A stretch of DNA of 19,580 bases from an uncultured Coriobacteriales bacterium (GTDB lineage Bacteria; Actinomycetota; Coriobacteriia; Coriobacteriales; UMGS124): positions 1-19,580 of the forward strand of contig CAIFEU010000033.1 of the NCBI GenBank assembly GCA_903789505.1, read 5' to 3'. Below are positions 1 to 7,786 of this stretch, piece by piece (within the stretch, counting starts at the first letter, position 1; every line of letters starts with the position of its first letter). A model generated the notes under the pieces. The model had not been told where the DNA came from and ran no database searches. It saw only the letters and a list, made by a program, of their open reading frames with translations. A program made the position numbers and the translations under genes.

Positions 1-276
1 CGCCACCCCGGCCGCCGGCGCGGCAGGCGCCCCCCCCGCGCCCCAAACGCGCCCATTCTAGCGCCCTGACCCCGCATGACGCCGCCGCGCCGTGCGGGTC
101 ACATGCCGCTGCCACATGCCCGCGCCCGCACGCGGGGACGCCCGAGACGCCCGGAGGAAGCCGGCGCGCGGTGCGCCGGCGGGCGCACGAGGAGGGGCGA
201 GGTGACCCGCGGGCGCCCTTCCCCGCGCACCGGAATTCCCCACAGGCAGTGCGGACGACGCGCCCCACGGCGCGAA
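1..276. other. Left edge, no complete gene
   Basis: No complete gene is supported here. In the second forward frame the first 61 bases read as an Ala/Pro-rich run ending in TAG (59-61), which could be the extreme C-terminus of a gene lying to the left, but it is too short to judge. The rest is the downstream flank of the FAD oxidoreductase gene that ends at 277. It contains a perfect 8-bp inverted repeat, GCCGGCGC (160-167) and GCGCCGGC (173-180), with a 5-base loop and no following T-run, so it is only a weak terminator candidate. There is also a short direct repeat, CACATGCC at 100-107 and 113-120, with no evident role. Confidence 0.4.
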
Positions 277-1668
277 TCAGGCGAAGCGGCGCAGCCTCGA
301 GCCGTCGAGGTCAGCCAGCGCGACGCCGCTGCGGGCGGAGAGCGCGCACGCGCTGCCGGCGACGTCGCCCATGTCGATGACCGTGGGCAGGATGCGCACG
401 CTTGCCTGCATCAGGAACGTGGCAGAGATGCACCTGCCCACGACCGCCAGGTTGGGCACCTCGTCGCACACCATGCTGCGCCAGGGGATCTCATAGTAGT
501 CGCCGTGCCGATAGGTGTTGTTGTGGTACAGGCCCTTCTTGTTGGAGTGCACGTCGATGTACCAGTCCCCCTTGACGACGCCGTCGTCAAAGCGCGCCTG
601 GCGCGCGTAGTCGTCCTCGGTGAGCAGGTACTTGCCGCGCACGCGCCAGCTCTCGCGGATGCCGATCAGGGGGGCGACCTGCATCACGTAGGAGCCCTCG
701 AAGCCGGGCATCATCTCGCGCAGGAAGCGGGCGAGCCTGCGGATGGTGCCGTGCGCCTCGCGCAGCGCCGCGGTGCGGGCGACCGCCGTCGTGTTGGACC
801 TCATGCTCGCCACGTGGGGGCAGTTGAGCGCGATGCAGCCCGGCTTGCCGGGCAGGGAGAAGGTCTGGTAGTAACGCAGGTCCTCCTCGCGCAGGATGCC
901 CGCCTCGACGCCCCTGCGAAACGTCGGCTCGAGCTTGAAGCCGCGGCCCGCGACCATCGCGCTCTCGAAGAAGTAGCCGTCCACCAGCGGCGAGAAGTGG
1001 TCGTCGAGCGAGAGGACGTAGTCGCGGTAGCGCTCGACGTCGACGCCGCCCATCGTGAAGCGCAGGCTGCTCACCTGGTTCGCGCCCTCCTCGTCGCCCG
1101 CGCTGGTCGCGACCCCCGCCGCGCGCGCCAGGGCGGCGTCGCCCGAGGCGTCGACGAAGCCGTCGGCGGCGACGGCCACGAGTCCCTCGACGACCGAGAG
1201 GACGGCATGGGTGATGCGTCCCGCCTCGCAGACGACGCCGACCAGCGTGGCGTCATACAGCGCCTGGCCGCCGTTGTCGTACAGAAGGTCCTCGAGGACC
1301 ATGCCGAGCTGCTCGGGGGCGAACCAGACCATCGTGGTGTAGTCGTCGCGCGTGGGGGCCCCGGTCGCGGCAAGCCCGCCCTCGACCATGCGCAGCACCT
1401 CGAGATGGTCCACGTAGGTCGGCATCATCGGGCAGACCAGCGCGTTGGTCGCCGAGCCCCCGAGCAGCGAGTACCTGTCGACGACCAGGGTCGACAGCCC
1501 CTCCATCGCGCATCGGATGCCGCAGGCGGAGCCCGACGCGCCGCCGCCCACCACGACGACGTCGTAGCTCCCGATCACCGGAACGTCCTCGCCCCGCCAG
1601 CGCACCGCGGGCGCGCCCGCGCCGTCCGTGTCCTCTCCCCGCCTCGTCGCCGCCTGAGCCTGCGTCAT
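277..1668 (-). CDS. FAD-dependent oxidoreductase (PF12831-type)
   Basis: This predicted 463-residue cytoplasmic flavoprotein carries the N-terminal dinucleotide-binding fold YDVVVVGGGASGSA (residues 35-48; GGGASG at 41-46). It is followed by LLGGSATNALVCPMMP (69-84), a GFVDASGDAALARAAG segment near residue 170, and a C-terminal VVGRCISATFLMQASVRILP block. These are hallmarks of the FAD_oxidored family, whose members often sit beside hydantoinase/oxoprolinase genes. There is no signal peptide. The ATG at 1668 is chosen because GGTGG lies five to six bases upstream; a GTG four codons earlier (after AAAGGG) is an alternative. Upstream coding potential belongs to the broken HExxH gene. It is the last gene of the leftward cluster. 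A redox step on the cluster's substrate is inferred; the substrate is unknown. Confidence 0.88.
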   Translation of the reverse strand: MTQAQAATRRGEDTDGAGAPAVRWRGEDVPVIGSYDVVVVGGGASGSACGIRCAMEGLSTLVVDRYSLLGGSATNALVCPMMPTYVDHLEVLRMVEGGLAATGAPTRDDYTTMVWFAPEQLGMVLEDLLYDNGGQALYDATLVGVVCEAGRITHAVLSVVEGLVAVAADGFVDASGDAALARAAGVATSAGDEEGANQVSSLRFTMGGVDVERYRDYVLSLDDHFSPLVDGYFFESAMVAGRGFKLEPTFRRGVEAGILREEDLRYYQTFSLPGKPGCIALNCPHVASMRSNTTAVARTAALREAHGTIRRLARFLREMMPGFEGSYVMQVAPLIGIRESWRVRGKYLLTEDDYARQARFDDGVVKGDWYIDVHSNKKGLYHNNTYRHGDYYEIPWRSMVCDEVPNLAVVGRCISATFLMQASVRILPTVIDMGDVAGSACALSARSGVALADLDGSRLRRFA

Positions 1669-1744
1669 CTCGACCACCAATCCCTTTCGCGCGGGCGTGC
1701 GGCGGGCGCCCTCGCGCGCCCGCGACCCGCCCGCATCCGTCGCG

Positions 1745-2663
1745 TCATTGTCCGGCAACGTCCGCCTCGCCGTCCCGCGCCCGGGCGGCGCCGCCCTTGC
1801 CCGCAGCGCCCCGCGCACCGCGCACGCCCCGCCTGGCCTGCCGCACGAGCAGCTCGTGATAGGTGCGCGCGAAGGCGTGCGCGCCGCTATCGGAGAGGGC
1901 GCGCCCGCCCCTCGACCCCCGGCGCCGGGGGGCGGCCGGGGCCCTCGGGGCGCGGTACCGGCCGGGGGGTGGCCGGGGGGGCCGGTGGGCGCGGGTTGGG
2001 GGGGGCGCGTTGGCGGGCGTGGGCGCGCACGCCCGTCGACCCCAGGCGCAGGGGGCCGACCTGGACCATCGGGACGCGGTACTCGCGGCTCGTGAGCCCC
2101 AGGCGCGTCCATTCCAGGACGTGGAAGAGCTCGTGACTCAGGATGAGGCCCTCCGCCTGGGGCAGGGTCATCCCGTTGGTCCGCGCCCAGAGCTCGCACG
2201 AGCGCTCGTACAGCGTGATCTCCGAGCGCCCCGACACGTAGTCGCTGAAGTAGCGCTGCGTCCCGTGCACGCAGTCCACATCGCGCCGCACGACCGTGAC
2301 GCCGCGGCGCTCGCAGATGGCCTCGAAGTCGTCCGAGCCGCCCTCCTCGGCGAAGACGTCCCGCGCGGCGCGGCAGCCCTTCTCCCAGGCCTGCGCCGCG
2401 ATCCGATGGCGGTCCGCCTCAGGAATGCGCGGGTAGACCGGGTCGCGCTCGAGCTCGCGCAGGGCGGTCGCGCGGTCGGGGAACGGGAAGGAGACCCGAG
2501 CGGGGCTCGCGGGGACGTCGCCCGCGTCGCCGGCAGGCCACGCGCCCTCGGCGACATCGCCCGCCGACCCCGCGCCGGCCCGCGCCTCCCCGGCTGCCGC
2601 GAGCTCCTCCAGCGCCGCCCTGCCGCGGCGGTCGAGCTCGGCCCTGTCCCTGCGTGCGCCCAT
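1745..2663 (-). pseudogene. HExxH metallopeptidase-like gene, frame broken by a 124-bp repeat
   Basis: The reading frame opens with ATG at 2663, nine bases after the hydantoinase stop, with AGGGG overlapping that stop as ribosome site. The first 214 residues look sound: an Ala-rich N-terminus (about 1-55), then DDFEAICERRGVTVV (111-125) and LILSHELFHVLEW (173-185), whose HELFH at 177-181 is a zinc-type HExxH. As read, the frame then runs into Pro/Arg-rich sequence and stops at 1887. The expected tail, ALSDSGAHAFARTYHELL, is found downstream in another frame, ending at TGA 1747-1745. Deleting 124 bp (the repeat offset) joins the two parts into a 264-residue protein. It resembles the ImmA/IrrE-like metallopeptidase style but I cannot assign a named family. 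It may be a true pseudogene, or an intact gene damaged by an assembly error. Confidence 0.72.
1897..2082. repeat. 62-bp imperfect direct repeat with 62-bp G-rich spacer
   Basis: Positions 1897-1958 match 2021-2082 at 52 of 62 positions without gaps, a constant offset of 124. Between them lie exactly 62 bases of very G-rich sequence, including runs of seven and eight G. Eight of the ten differences replace an A or T of the right copy by G or C in the left copy. On the minus strand both copies code in register for the same protein segment (YRVPMVQVGPLRLGS in the right copy, YRAPRAPAAPRRRGS in the left), but 124 is not a multiple of three, so they are in different frames. The 62-bp spacer could be a third, unrecognisable unit; I see no convincing alignment for it. 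Confidence 0.85.
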
Positions 2664-2672
2664 CGGCAGCCC

Positions 2673-4829
2673 CTACCCGTCGAGCCGCGCGGCGCTGGCG
2701 ACGATGACCGGGGTCGACGGGTCGTAGCCCTCGAGCTCCACCGACGCCAGGCTCAGCACCTGCTCGGCGCTCGACATCCCCGACAGGTCGACGATGCGCT
2801 TGCCCACCACCAGGTACAGGTTGGGCAGCGTCGCGGCGCCGTTGGTGTAGTCGGTCATCTCGTCCAGCACGCGGGTGACGGCGGCGCGCCAGGTGCCCAC
2901 CGTCTGCTGCGTGGCGCTGGCGTTTCCGCGCTGCAGGCGGATGACTCCCTGCGTGTCGATGAGCCGCAGCGGGTGACGCACCTTCTTGACCAGGCCGAAG
3001 AGCTTCTTCTGGACCTCGTCGGCGGTCACGGCGAGCATCTCGGGCGTGCGGGCGGCGATGCGCACCGACTGCGCCCCCTCGCCCAGGTTCTTGCGGACGA
3101 CCTCGAGCAGCTCGTCGTCGCCCATCGCCGCGGCTCCCACGTCCTTGCTGCGCAGCTCGGTCGCGCCGACGGCGATCGCGCGGATGACCTTGCGCTTGGT
3201 GTCGACCTCGACGGTCACCTCGACCGTCCCGGGGGCGGCGCCCATCTGGATCGCGCGCTGCTCGGCCTCGCGGCGCACGTTGAGGACGTCGGCGTCGGTG
3301 GGCTCGCCGGTGACGCTGCGCTCCACCATGTCGCGCACCATCGCCAGCGCGACGCCGATCGTGGAGATGACCTCGGCGTTGCGCGCGATGCGCCACTCGT
3401 GGTGCTTGGTCTGCGCCAGGTGCGGGACGACGGACGCCGCGCCGCCGCCCCCGCCGACGAACACCGTCGTGCGCGGGTCCATGTCGTAGTCGCTCATGAG
3501 CTGCTCGGCAACGGCGCCGTTCTTCTCCGCGGCGAAGCCCAGCACCGTGCGCGCCGCCTCCTCGACCGAGACGCCCATGTTCCGCGCGATCGGCGCCCAG
3601 GCGCGCCGGGCGGCCTCGACGTTGCCGTACGCGTAGTCGCCCTGCTTCACGTACCCGGCGATGTTGGCGGCCCCCGACATCGTGAGGCACACGCGCACGC
3701 CGCCGTCGCACTCGATGACCGCGTAGTCGGGGTCGCCGGGCATCGGCCGCACGGCGACCAGGCGCGGGTTCACGATCTTGTCGGGGTCCGCGTAGACCTC
3801 GTAGTCGACGCCGGCGATGTGCGCCGAGCGCGGCCCCACCTGGACCGCCTTGCCGTCGCGCACCTGCACCATCGAGCCGCCGCCGATGCCCACCGTGCGC
3901 ACGTCGAGGCTCGACAGGTAGGTCTTGTGCCCGCCCACCTCGGCGTAGCGCACCATGACGCGGCCGTCCTTGACGCACGAGATGTCGGTGGAGGTGCCGC
4001 CCACCTCGAAGAAGATGCCGTCGGTGAGGCGCTCGTACATGAGCGCCCCGGCGACGCCGGCGGCGGGCCCCGACAGGATCGTGAGAATCGGGCGGCGGCG
4101 CACCTCGTCGATCGTCATGACGCCGCCGTCGCAGCGCATGACCATCAGCGGGCTCTTCACGCCGGCGGCCTTGATGCTCTGGTCGGTCATGTTCGCAGCC
4201 TCGAGCATCTTGGGCATGATCGAGGCGTTCACGACCGCCGTGCGCGTGCGGATCTTGAGGCCGTAGAGCTTGGAGATGTCGTTGGTCGCCGTCGCGGGCA
4301 GCCCGCGCTTGGCGCACTCCTCCATCGCCGCCATCTCGTTGGCGGGGTCGTCGACGCTGAACGCCTCGGCGGCGACGAACGTCTGCGCGCCGCCGTCGAC
4401 GAGCCTGTCTATGGCTGCGTCCACGCCCGCGCGCACGCCCGCGGGAGCCGAGCTGTCCACGTACTCGTTGGCGCTGTGCAGGAACTTGCCCTGCGCGAGC
4501 TCGATGTCGCCGATCGCGGTGTCGCTGCGGCTCTTGGCGCCCTGCAGGCCGGACCCTATCGTGATGATGCCGACCGGGGCGACGTCGCCCTCGAGCAGGG
4601 CGTTGGTCGCCTGCGTGGTGCCGTGCGCGATGAACACGACGTCGTCGGGCTCGATCGAGCACTGCTCCATGATCGCGTGCAGCGCCTGGACGATGCCGGC
4701 GGCCACTCCCTGGGCGGCGGTGTGGGTCGTGGGGACCTTGATCGAGCCCACGACCTCGTAGGTGTCGTTGTCGATGGCGATGGCGTCCGTGAAGGTGCCG
4801 CCGACGTCGATGCCAATCCGTACCTTCAT
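2673..4829 (-). CDS. Hydantoinase A / oxoprolinase-family ATPase
   Basis: This 718-residue protein belongs to the HyuA / acetophenone and acetone carboxylase beta family, which uses ATP in an ASKHA-fold domain to activate or open cyclic amides or carbonyl substrates. Visible motifs are the phosphate loop IGIDVGGTFTDA (5-16), HGTTQATNALLE (69-80), SGPAAGVAGAL (253-263), FFEVGGTSTDIS (273-284), VGIGGGSM (313-320) and a later VFVGGGGGAASVVPHL. Length is normal for the family. The ATG at 4829 begins directly at the conserved N-terminal strand, with GGGGAA about ten bases upstream. It lies 9 bases before the HExxH gene, so these two are probably co-transcribed. The usual HyuB partner subunit is absent from the window. 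The substrate (hydantoin, lactam, imide, oxoproline or ketone) cannot be read from sequence. Confidence 0.93.
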   Translation of the reverse strand: MKVRIGIDVGGTFTDAIAIDNDTYEVVGSIKVPTTHTAAQGVAAGIVQALHAIMEQCSIEPDDVVFIAHGTTQATNALLEGDVAPVGIITIGSGLQGAKSRSDTAIGDIELAQGKFLHSANEYVDSSAPAGVRAGVDAAIDRLVDGGAQTFVAAEAFSVDDPANEMAAMEECAKRGLPATATNDISKLYGLKIRTRTAVVNASIMPKMLEAANMTDQSIKAAGVKSPLMVMRCDGGVMTIDEVRRRPILTILSGPAAGVAGALMYERLTDGIFFEVGGTSTDISCVKDGRVMVRYAEVGGHKTYLSSLDVRTVGIGGGSMVQVRDGKAVQVGPRSAHIAGVDYEVYADPDKIVNPRLVAVRPMPGDPDYAVIECDGGVRVCLTMSGAANIAGYVKQGDYAYGNVEAARRAWAPIARNMGVSVEEAARTVLGFAAEKNGAVAEQLMSDYDMDPRTTVFVGGGGGAASVVPHLAQTKHHEWRIARNAEVISTIGVALAMVRDMVERSVTGEPTDADVLNVRREAEQRAIQMGAAPGTVEVTVEVDTKRKVIRAIAVGATELRSKDVGAAAMGDDELLEVVRKNLGEGAQSVRIAARTPEMLAVTADEVQKKLFGLVKKVRHPLRLIDTQGVIRLQRGNASATQQTVGTWRAAVTRVLDEMTDYTNGAATLPNLYLVVGKRIVDLSGMSSAEQVLSLASVELEGYDPSTPVIVASAARLDG

Positions 4830-4903
4830 GCGCGCTTCGTTCCCCTCGTGTCCGGGACGCCCGGGCTGCCGTTGCCGGCCGGTTCGCGTCCTCTTCGGTC
4901 CAG

Positions 4904-4942
4904 AAAAACGCTGCGGCGCAGGTCATGCGCCCGCGCCGCAGC
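4904..4942 (-). terminator. Intrinsic terminator after the permease gene
   Basis: Read on the minus strand, a perfect 10-bp stem (GCTGCGGCGC at 4942-4933 pairing with GCGCCGCAGC at 4919-4910) encloses a 13-base loop and is followed by G then TTTTT (4908-4904). It lies 42 bases past the permease stop and 75 bases before the hydantoinase start, so it should stop or attenuate transcription between two genes on the same strand. Confidence 0.85.
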
Positions 4943-4983
4943 TTACAACCGTGCGCGTGCCACGCGCGACCGCTCGCGCGGGA

Positions 4984-6312
4984 TTACATGTACATGACGG
5001 CGCTCAGAACGACGCCCACGACCGCGGTGCCCCACAGGTAGGGCAGCATCTTCTTGGTCAGGGCGTTGACGTCGACCTCGCAGAAGTTCGCGGTCCAGAC
5101 GTTCTGGGTGTTGGTGGGGTCAGCACCGCACTGGATGCGCTCGGCGGACAGGAACGCGCCCATGACGGCCTGCGGGTTCAGCGTGTTCAGGCCGATGATG
5201 AGCGCCGCGATGCCCGAGCCCAGGCCGAACATGTTGAGCGGGCCGCGGTACAGGGCGAGCGGTGCCAGGATCGAGAAGAACAGGATGTAGACGAGCTTGT
5301 TGGTGGGGGTCACCGCCAGCAGGAACGGGTTCAGGACCTCCTTGACGGTGGAGTTGGTCACCGCGAGGTACAGGATGCCGATGCCGATCATGATGATGAT
5401 GGCGGGCGCGACGTCGGTGATGCCGTCATAGCAGGTCTTGGCCAGCGTGTTCATGGCCTTCTGGAAGCCGTGCGACGTGAAGATCAGGATCCAGATGATG
5501 CCCACGGTGAACGCAGGGGTGACCGGGACCTTGAAGAACGCGACGAGCACGATCGGGATGATCGGGGTGAGCATCGCGAGCAGGCGCCAGCCGTGCAGCT
5601 GCTGCGAGTCGTCGGCGCCCTTGCCCTGCTCGGGCGCGACGGGCGCGGAGAAGGCGAACTTGATGCCGTTGCGCTTGAACTCGATGACGATCATGAGAAT
5701 TGTGGCGACCGCGGTGACGCAGGCGATCCAGACCTCGAAGCTCTGGATCTGGCTGATGTCCATCGAGAAGAGCGTGGAGAACGTCTTCCAGTTGGCGGGG
5801 TTGAGCGCCAGACCGGTGGTGAACGACATCAGGAAGATCCCTGCCGCGCTGGCTGCGGGGACGCCCACGGAGATCAGGACCGGCAGGACGATCGAGCCGA
5901 CCATGATGATCGAGCCCAGGCCGGACAGGGTCGTGAACAGCAGGGCGACGATGACTGCCATGATCAGCGTGATGATCAGGGGCTTGTCGCCGCCGAGCTC
6001 GGCGCTCTTCTTGATGATGGTCTCGGTCACGCCGGTCTTGTTCATGAGCTGACCAAGCCACGCGCCGAAGATGACGGCCATGATCGCCGACGCCATGCGC
6101 ACGGTGCCCGCCTCGAACACCGACGTGAGCCAGCCGATTTCGACCGTCTTGCCCGTGCTCGCGTCGACGCTCGTCCCGAACATCGGCACGCCCGCGATGA
6201 TGCAGATCACGACTGCCAGCAGCGGCAGCGCGAGCAGCGTCGGGATCTTTTTGGTCATCATCAGCGCGGCAACGATGACAAACGCGATGATGATCAGAAT
6301 GCCCTGTACCAT
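4984..6312 (-). CDS. Ion-transporter-superfamily permease (GntP/citrate-type)
   Basis: This 442-residue, highly hydrophobic integral membrane protein has about 11-12 predicted helices, beginning at residue 3 (GILIIIAFVIVAALMM) and ending with VVGVVLSAVMYM. A glycine-rich FGAWLGQLMNKTGVTETIIKK segment, a re-entrant-like TTLSGLGSIIMVGSIVLPVL segment, and a large cytoplasmic loop near the middle (rich in K, E, Q and D) fit secondary carboxylate carriers of the GntP / CitMHS / Dcu kind. I cannot choose among these families by eye. The ATG at 6312 follows AGGGAGAAAG. It lies between the ROK regulator and the hydantoinase gene, so it probably imports the substrate of this cluster. A strong terminator follows it. 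Confidence 0.85.
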   Translation of the reverse strand: MVQGILIIIAFVIVAALMMTKKIPTLLALPLLAVVICIIAGVPMFGTSVDASTGKTVEIGWLTSVFEAGTVRMASAIMAVIFGAWLGQLMNKTGVTETIIKKSAELGGDKPLIITLIMAVIVALLFTTLSGLGSIIMVGSIVLPVLISVGVPAASAAGIFLMSFTTGLALNPANWKTFSTLFSMDISQIQSFEVWIACVTAVATILMIVIEFKRNGIKFAFSAPVAPEQGKGADDSQQLHGWRLLAMLTPIIPIVLVAFFKVPVTPAFTVGIIWILIFTSHGFQKAMNTLAKTCYDGITDVAPAIIIMIGIGILYLAVTNSTVKEVLNPFLLAVTPTNKLVYILFFSILAPLALYRGPLNMFGLGSGIAALIIGLNTLNPQAVMGAFLSAERIQCGADPTNTQNVWTANFCEVDVNALTKKMLPYLWGTAVVGVVLSAVMYM

Positions 6313-6463
6313 CTTTCTCCCTCTCTCGACAGGGATGGCCCCGAAGCCGGCTTCCTGCCGCCGAGGACCGGGGACGCATCCATTCCAGCACCAACCAAAA
6401 CCCGTCACGCACAACCTGCAAGCCCCACGCGCCACACGCTCGCGCGCGCACGCCGAATCATCG

Positions 6464-6517
6464 CGCGAGGACGGGCGAAACGCCCGACCCTCGCGCCCGG
6501 GCTCGCGAAGGGAGCCC
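6464..6517 (-). terminator. Two hairpins downstream of the ROK gene
   Basis: Just past the regulator stop are two stem-loops: GGGCTC (6499-6504) with GAGCCC (6512-6517), and a longer one pairing 6464-6477 with 6481-6495 (inner 6-bp and outer 7-bp stems separated by a mismatch and one bulged base, AAA loop). Neither has a T-run on the minus strand, so termination is plausible but unproven; they may instead structure the permease leader. Confidence 0.35.
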
Positions 6518-6531
6518 ACCAGGAGAGGACG

Positions 6532-7647
6532 TCATGGGTCCGAGCACAGGACGCGCCTGCGCACCGTCTGCGCCACCAGCCCCGAGCAGTCGCGCGTCTC
6601 GCACCGGGCGGAGCAGCGGGTGAAGAAGCCCATCTCGGGCAGCTCGCTGCCGGCCCACCGCGCGAGGCGGTCGAGAAGCCCCTGCGAGCCGGGCGGCGCC
6701 CAGACGAAGGCGGCCTGAAGGCGGAACAGCGAACTGACGGTGGAGATGAGCGACGTGAGCCCGCGGAACGACACCCTGTCCCCCTCCCCCTCGGCGACCA
6801 GCCGCGTCACGTCCGCCTGGGGGCCGTCGCTCATCGCCAGCGGGGCGCCGTCGAGCACGACCGCGGCGATGACGCGCGAACCGATCGCGATGTCCAGGTG
6901 GCTGAGCCGCGCGCCCCCCGGAAGGGGACGCCCGGCGGGGGCGGCCCCCCGCCACCCGTCCGCCCCGTCGACGAGGGAGAGTCCCTCGCCGGGCGTCGGC
7001 GCGAGCTGGAAGGGGGCGGATGCGAGGTGGGAGGTGTACGTCTGCCGGAGCTCGCACGCCTGGCTGTACTCCTGCACCACCGGGACGCGGTGCTCGGTGA
7101 GCAGCGCGTCGCACAGCGAGATGCACTCGGAGGCGAACCCCGTCGAGTAGACGTAGGTGAGCTCGCTGGGGACCACGTCGGGGCCGAGCAGCACGCCGAT
7201 GCCCGCGAGGCGCGGCGCGTCAGGCTCCGGCGCGGCGGGTGTCGCCCCCGCGGAGGCGCGGCGCGGCAGGAACGCGCGCGCCGCGCTCACGATCCGCTCC
7301 CCGCTGGGGCGTCCGGAGAACAGCTCGCGGGACTCGACCAGCTCGAGCCCCATGTCATACACGTTCAGACGCGTCCACTGCCTCGTGACCTCGATGACGG
7401 CGATGCGGCCCTGGTGCGGGCAGATTCTCAGCGGGGTGGCGCGCCTGCCGCCGGTGGCGACGCGCTGGGGCGTCTCCTCGAGCACGCCGGCGGAGACCAG
7501 CTCGGCGATGATGGGGGTCAGGGTGCTCGGTGCGATGCCGGTCGAGCGCGAGAGCTCGATGCGCGACTGCGGGCCGTCGTCGATCAGCGCACCCAGAATC
7601 GATCGGACGTTCTCGCGCGAACGGGCGCGCGAACCACGGCCAGCCAT
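6532..7647 (-). CDS. ROK-family transcriptional regulator, divergent
   Basis: This 371-residue regulator has an N-terminal winged helix-turn-helix (about residues 12-75: NVRSILGALIDDG, QSRIELSRSTGIAPSTLTPIIAELVSAGVLEE, then GGRRATPLRI), the standard arrangement of NagC/XylR-type ROK repressors. The C-terminal part keeps the general ROK layout but lacks the sugar-kinase DxGGT motif and the usual CxCGxxGCxE zinc motif. Instead, four cysteines cluster at the end (345, 349, 354, 368). The ATG at 7647 is preferred over the one at 7671 because GGGAGG lies about ten bases upstream of 7647, inside the longer version. It is divergent from the Tat flavoprotein and upstream of the permease, hydantoinase and partner genes, which it most likely controls. 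The changed C-terminal domain suggests a ligand other than a sugar. Confidence 0.85.
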   Translation of the reverse strand: MAGRGSRARSRENVRSILGALIDDGPQSRIELSRSTGIAPSTLTPIIAELVSAGVLEETPQRVATGGRRATPLRICPHQGRIAVIEVTRQWTRLNVYDMGLELVESRELFSGRPSGERIVSAARAFLPRRASAGATPAAPEPDAPRLAGIGVLLGPDVVPSELTYVYSTGFASECISLCDALLTEHRVPVVQEYSQACELRQTYTSHLASAPFQLAPTPGEGLSLVDGADGWRGAAPAGRPLPGGARLSHLDIAIGSRVIAAVVLDGAPLAMSDGPQADVTRLVAEGEGDRVSFRGLTSLISTVSSLFRLQAAFVWAPPGSQGLLDRLARWAGSELPEMGFFTRCSARCETRDCSGLVAQTVRRRVLCSDP

Positions 7648-7737
7648 GCCCAGCAAACCTCCCGCCAGCACCCAACGCCGTCGGCGGGGCGCGCCCGGAG
7701 GGGGCGACCGGAGGGTCGCCGCTGCGCCATGCCGACC

Positions 7738-7758
7738 TTATTTCGAAGTTCGAAAAAA
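7738..7758. promoter_or_regulatory. Putative ROK operator palindrome
   Basis: The arms TTATTTCGAA (7738-7747) and TTCGAAAAAA (7749-7758) form an inverted repeat around a single central G, with one mismatch in ten pairs. The TTATTTC...GAAA pattern is the known shape of NagC/Mlc-type ROK operators. It lies 91 bp before the start of the adjacent ROK gene, within the most AT-rich part of the divergent interval. Binding by this regulator is inferred. Confidence 0.65.
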
Positions 7759-7786
7759 CCAAGGCAGAAGTATGTGATTCCGTGAA

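Noticed and set aside
1..61. Possible C-terminus of a gene entering from the left
   Set aside because: Only about twenty low-complexity Ala/Pro codons are visible, which could arise by chance at this GC content.
1669..2199. N-terminal extension of the FAD oxidoreductase frame up to 2199
   Set aside because: The extension is Pro/Arg/Gly-rich and overlaps the HExxH gene and the repeat block; the ATG at 1668 places the Rossmann fold at a normal distance.
1863..4997. A 1044-codon open frame on the plus strand
   Set aside because: It is antisense to the hydantoinase gene; its translation is rich in Ala, Arg, His, Asp and Val without domain motifs, a common by-product of high-GC codon bias.
4762..7785. 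A 1007-codon open frame on the plus strand
   Set aside because: It is antisense to the permease and ROK genes, which have clear family motifs and ribosome sites; the antisense product is low-complexity Asp/Arg/His-rich.
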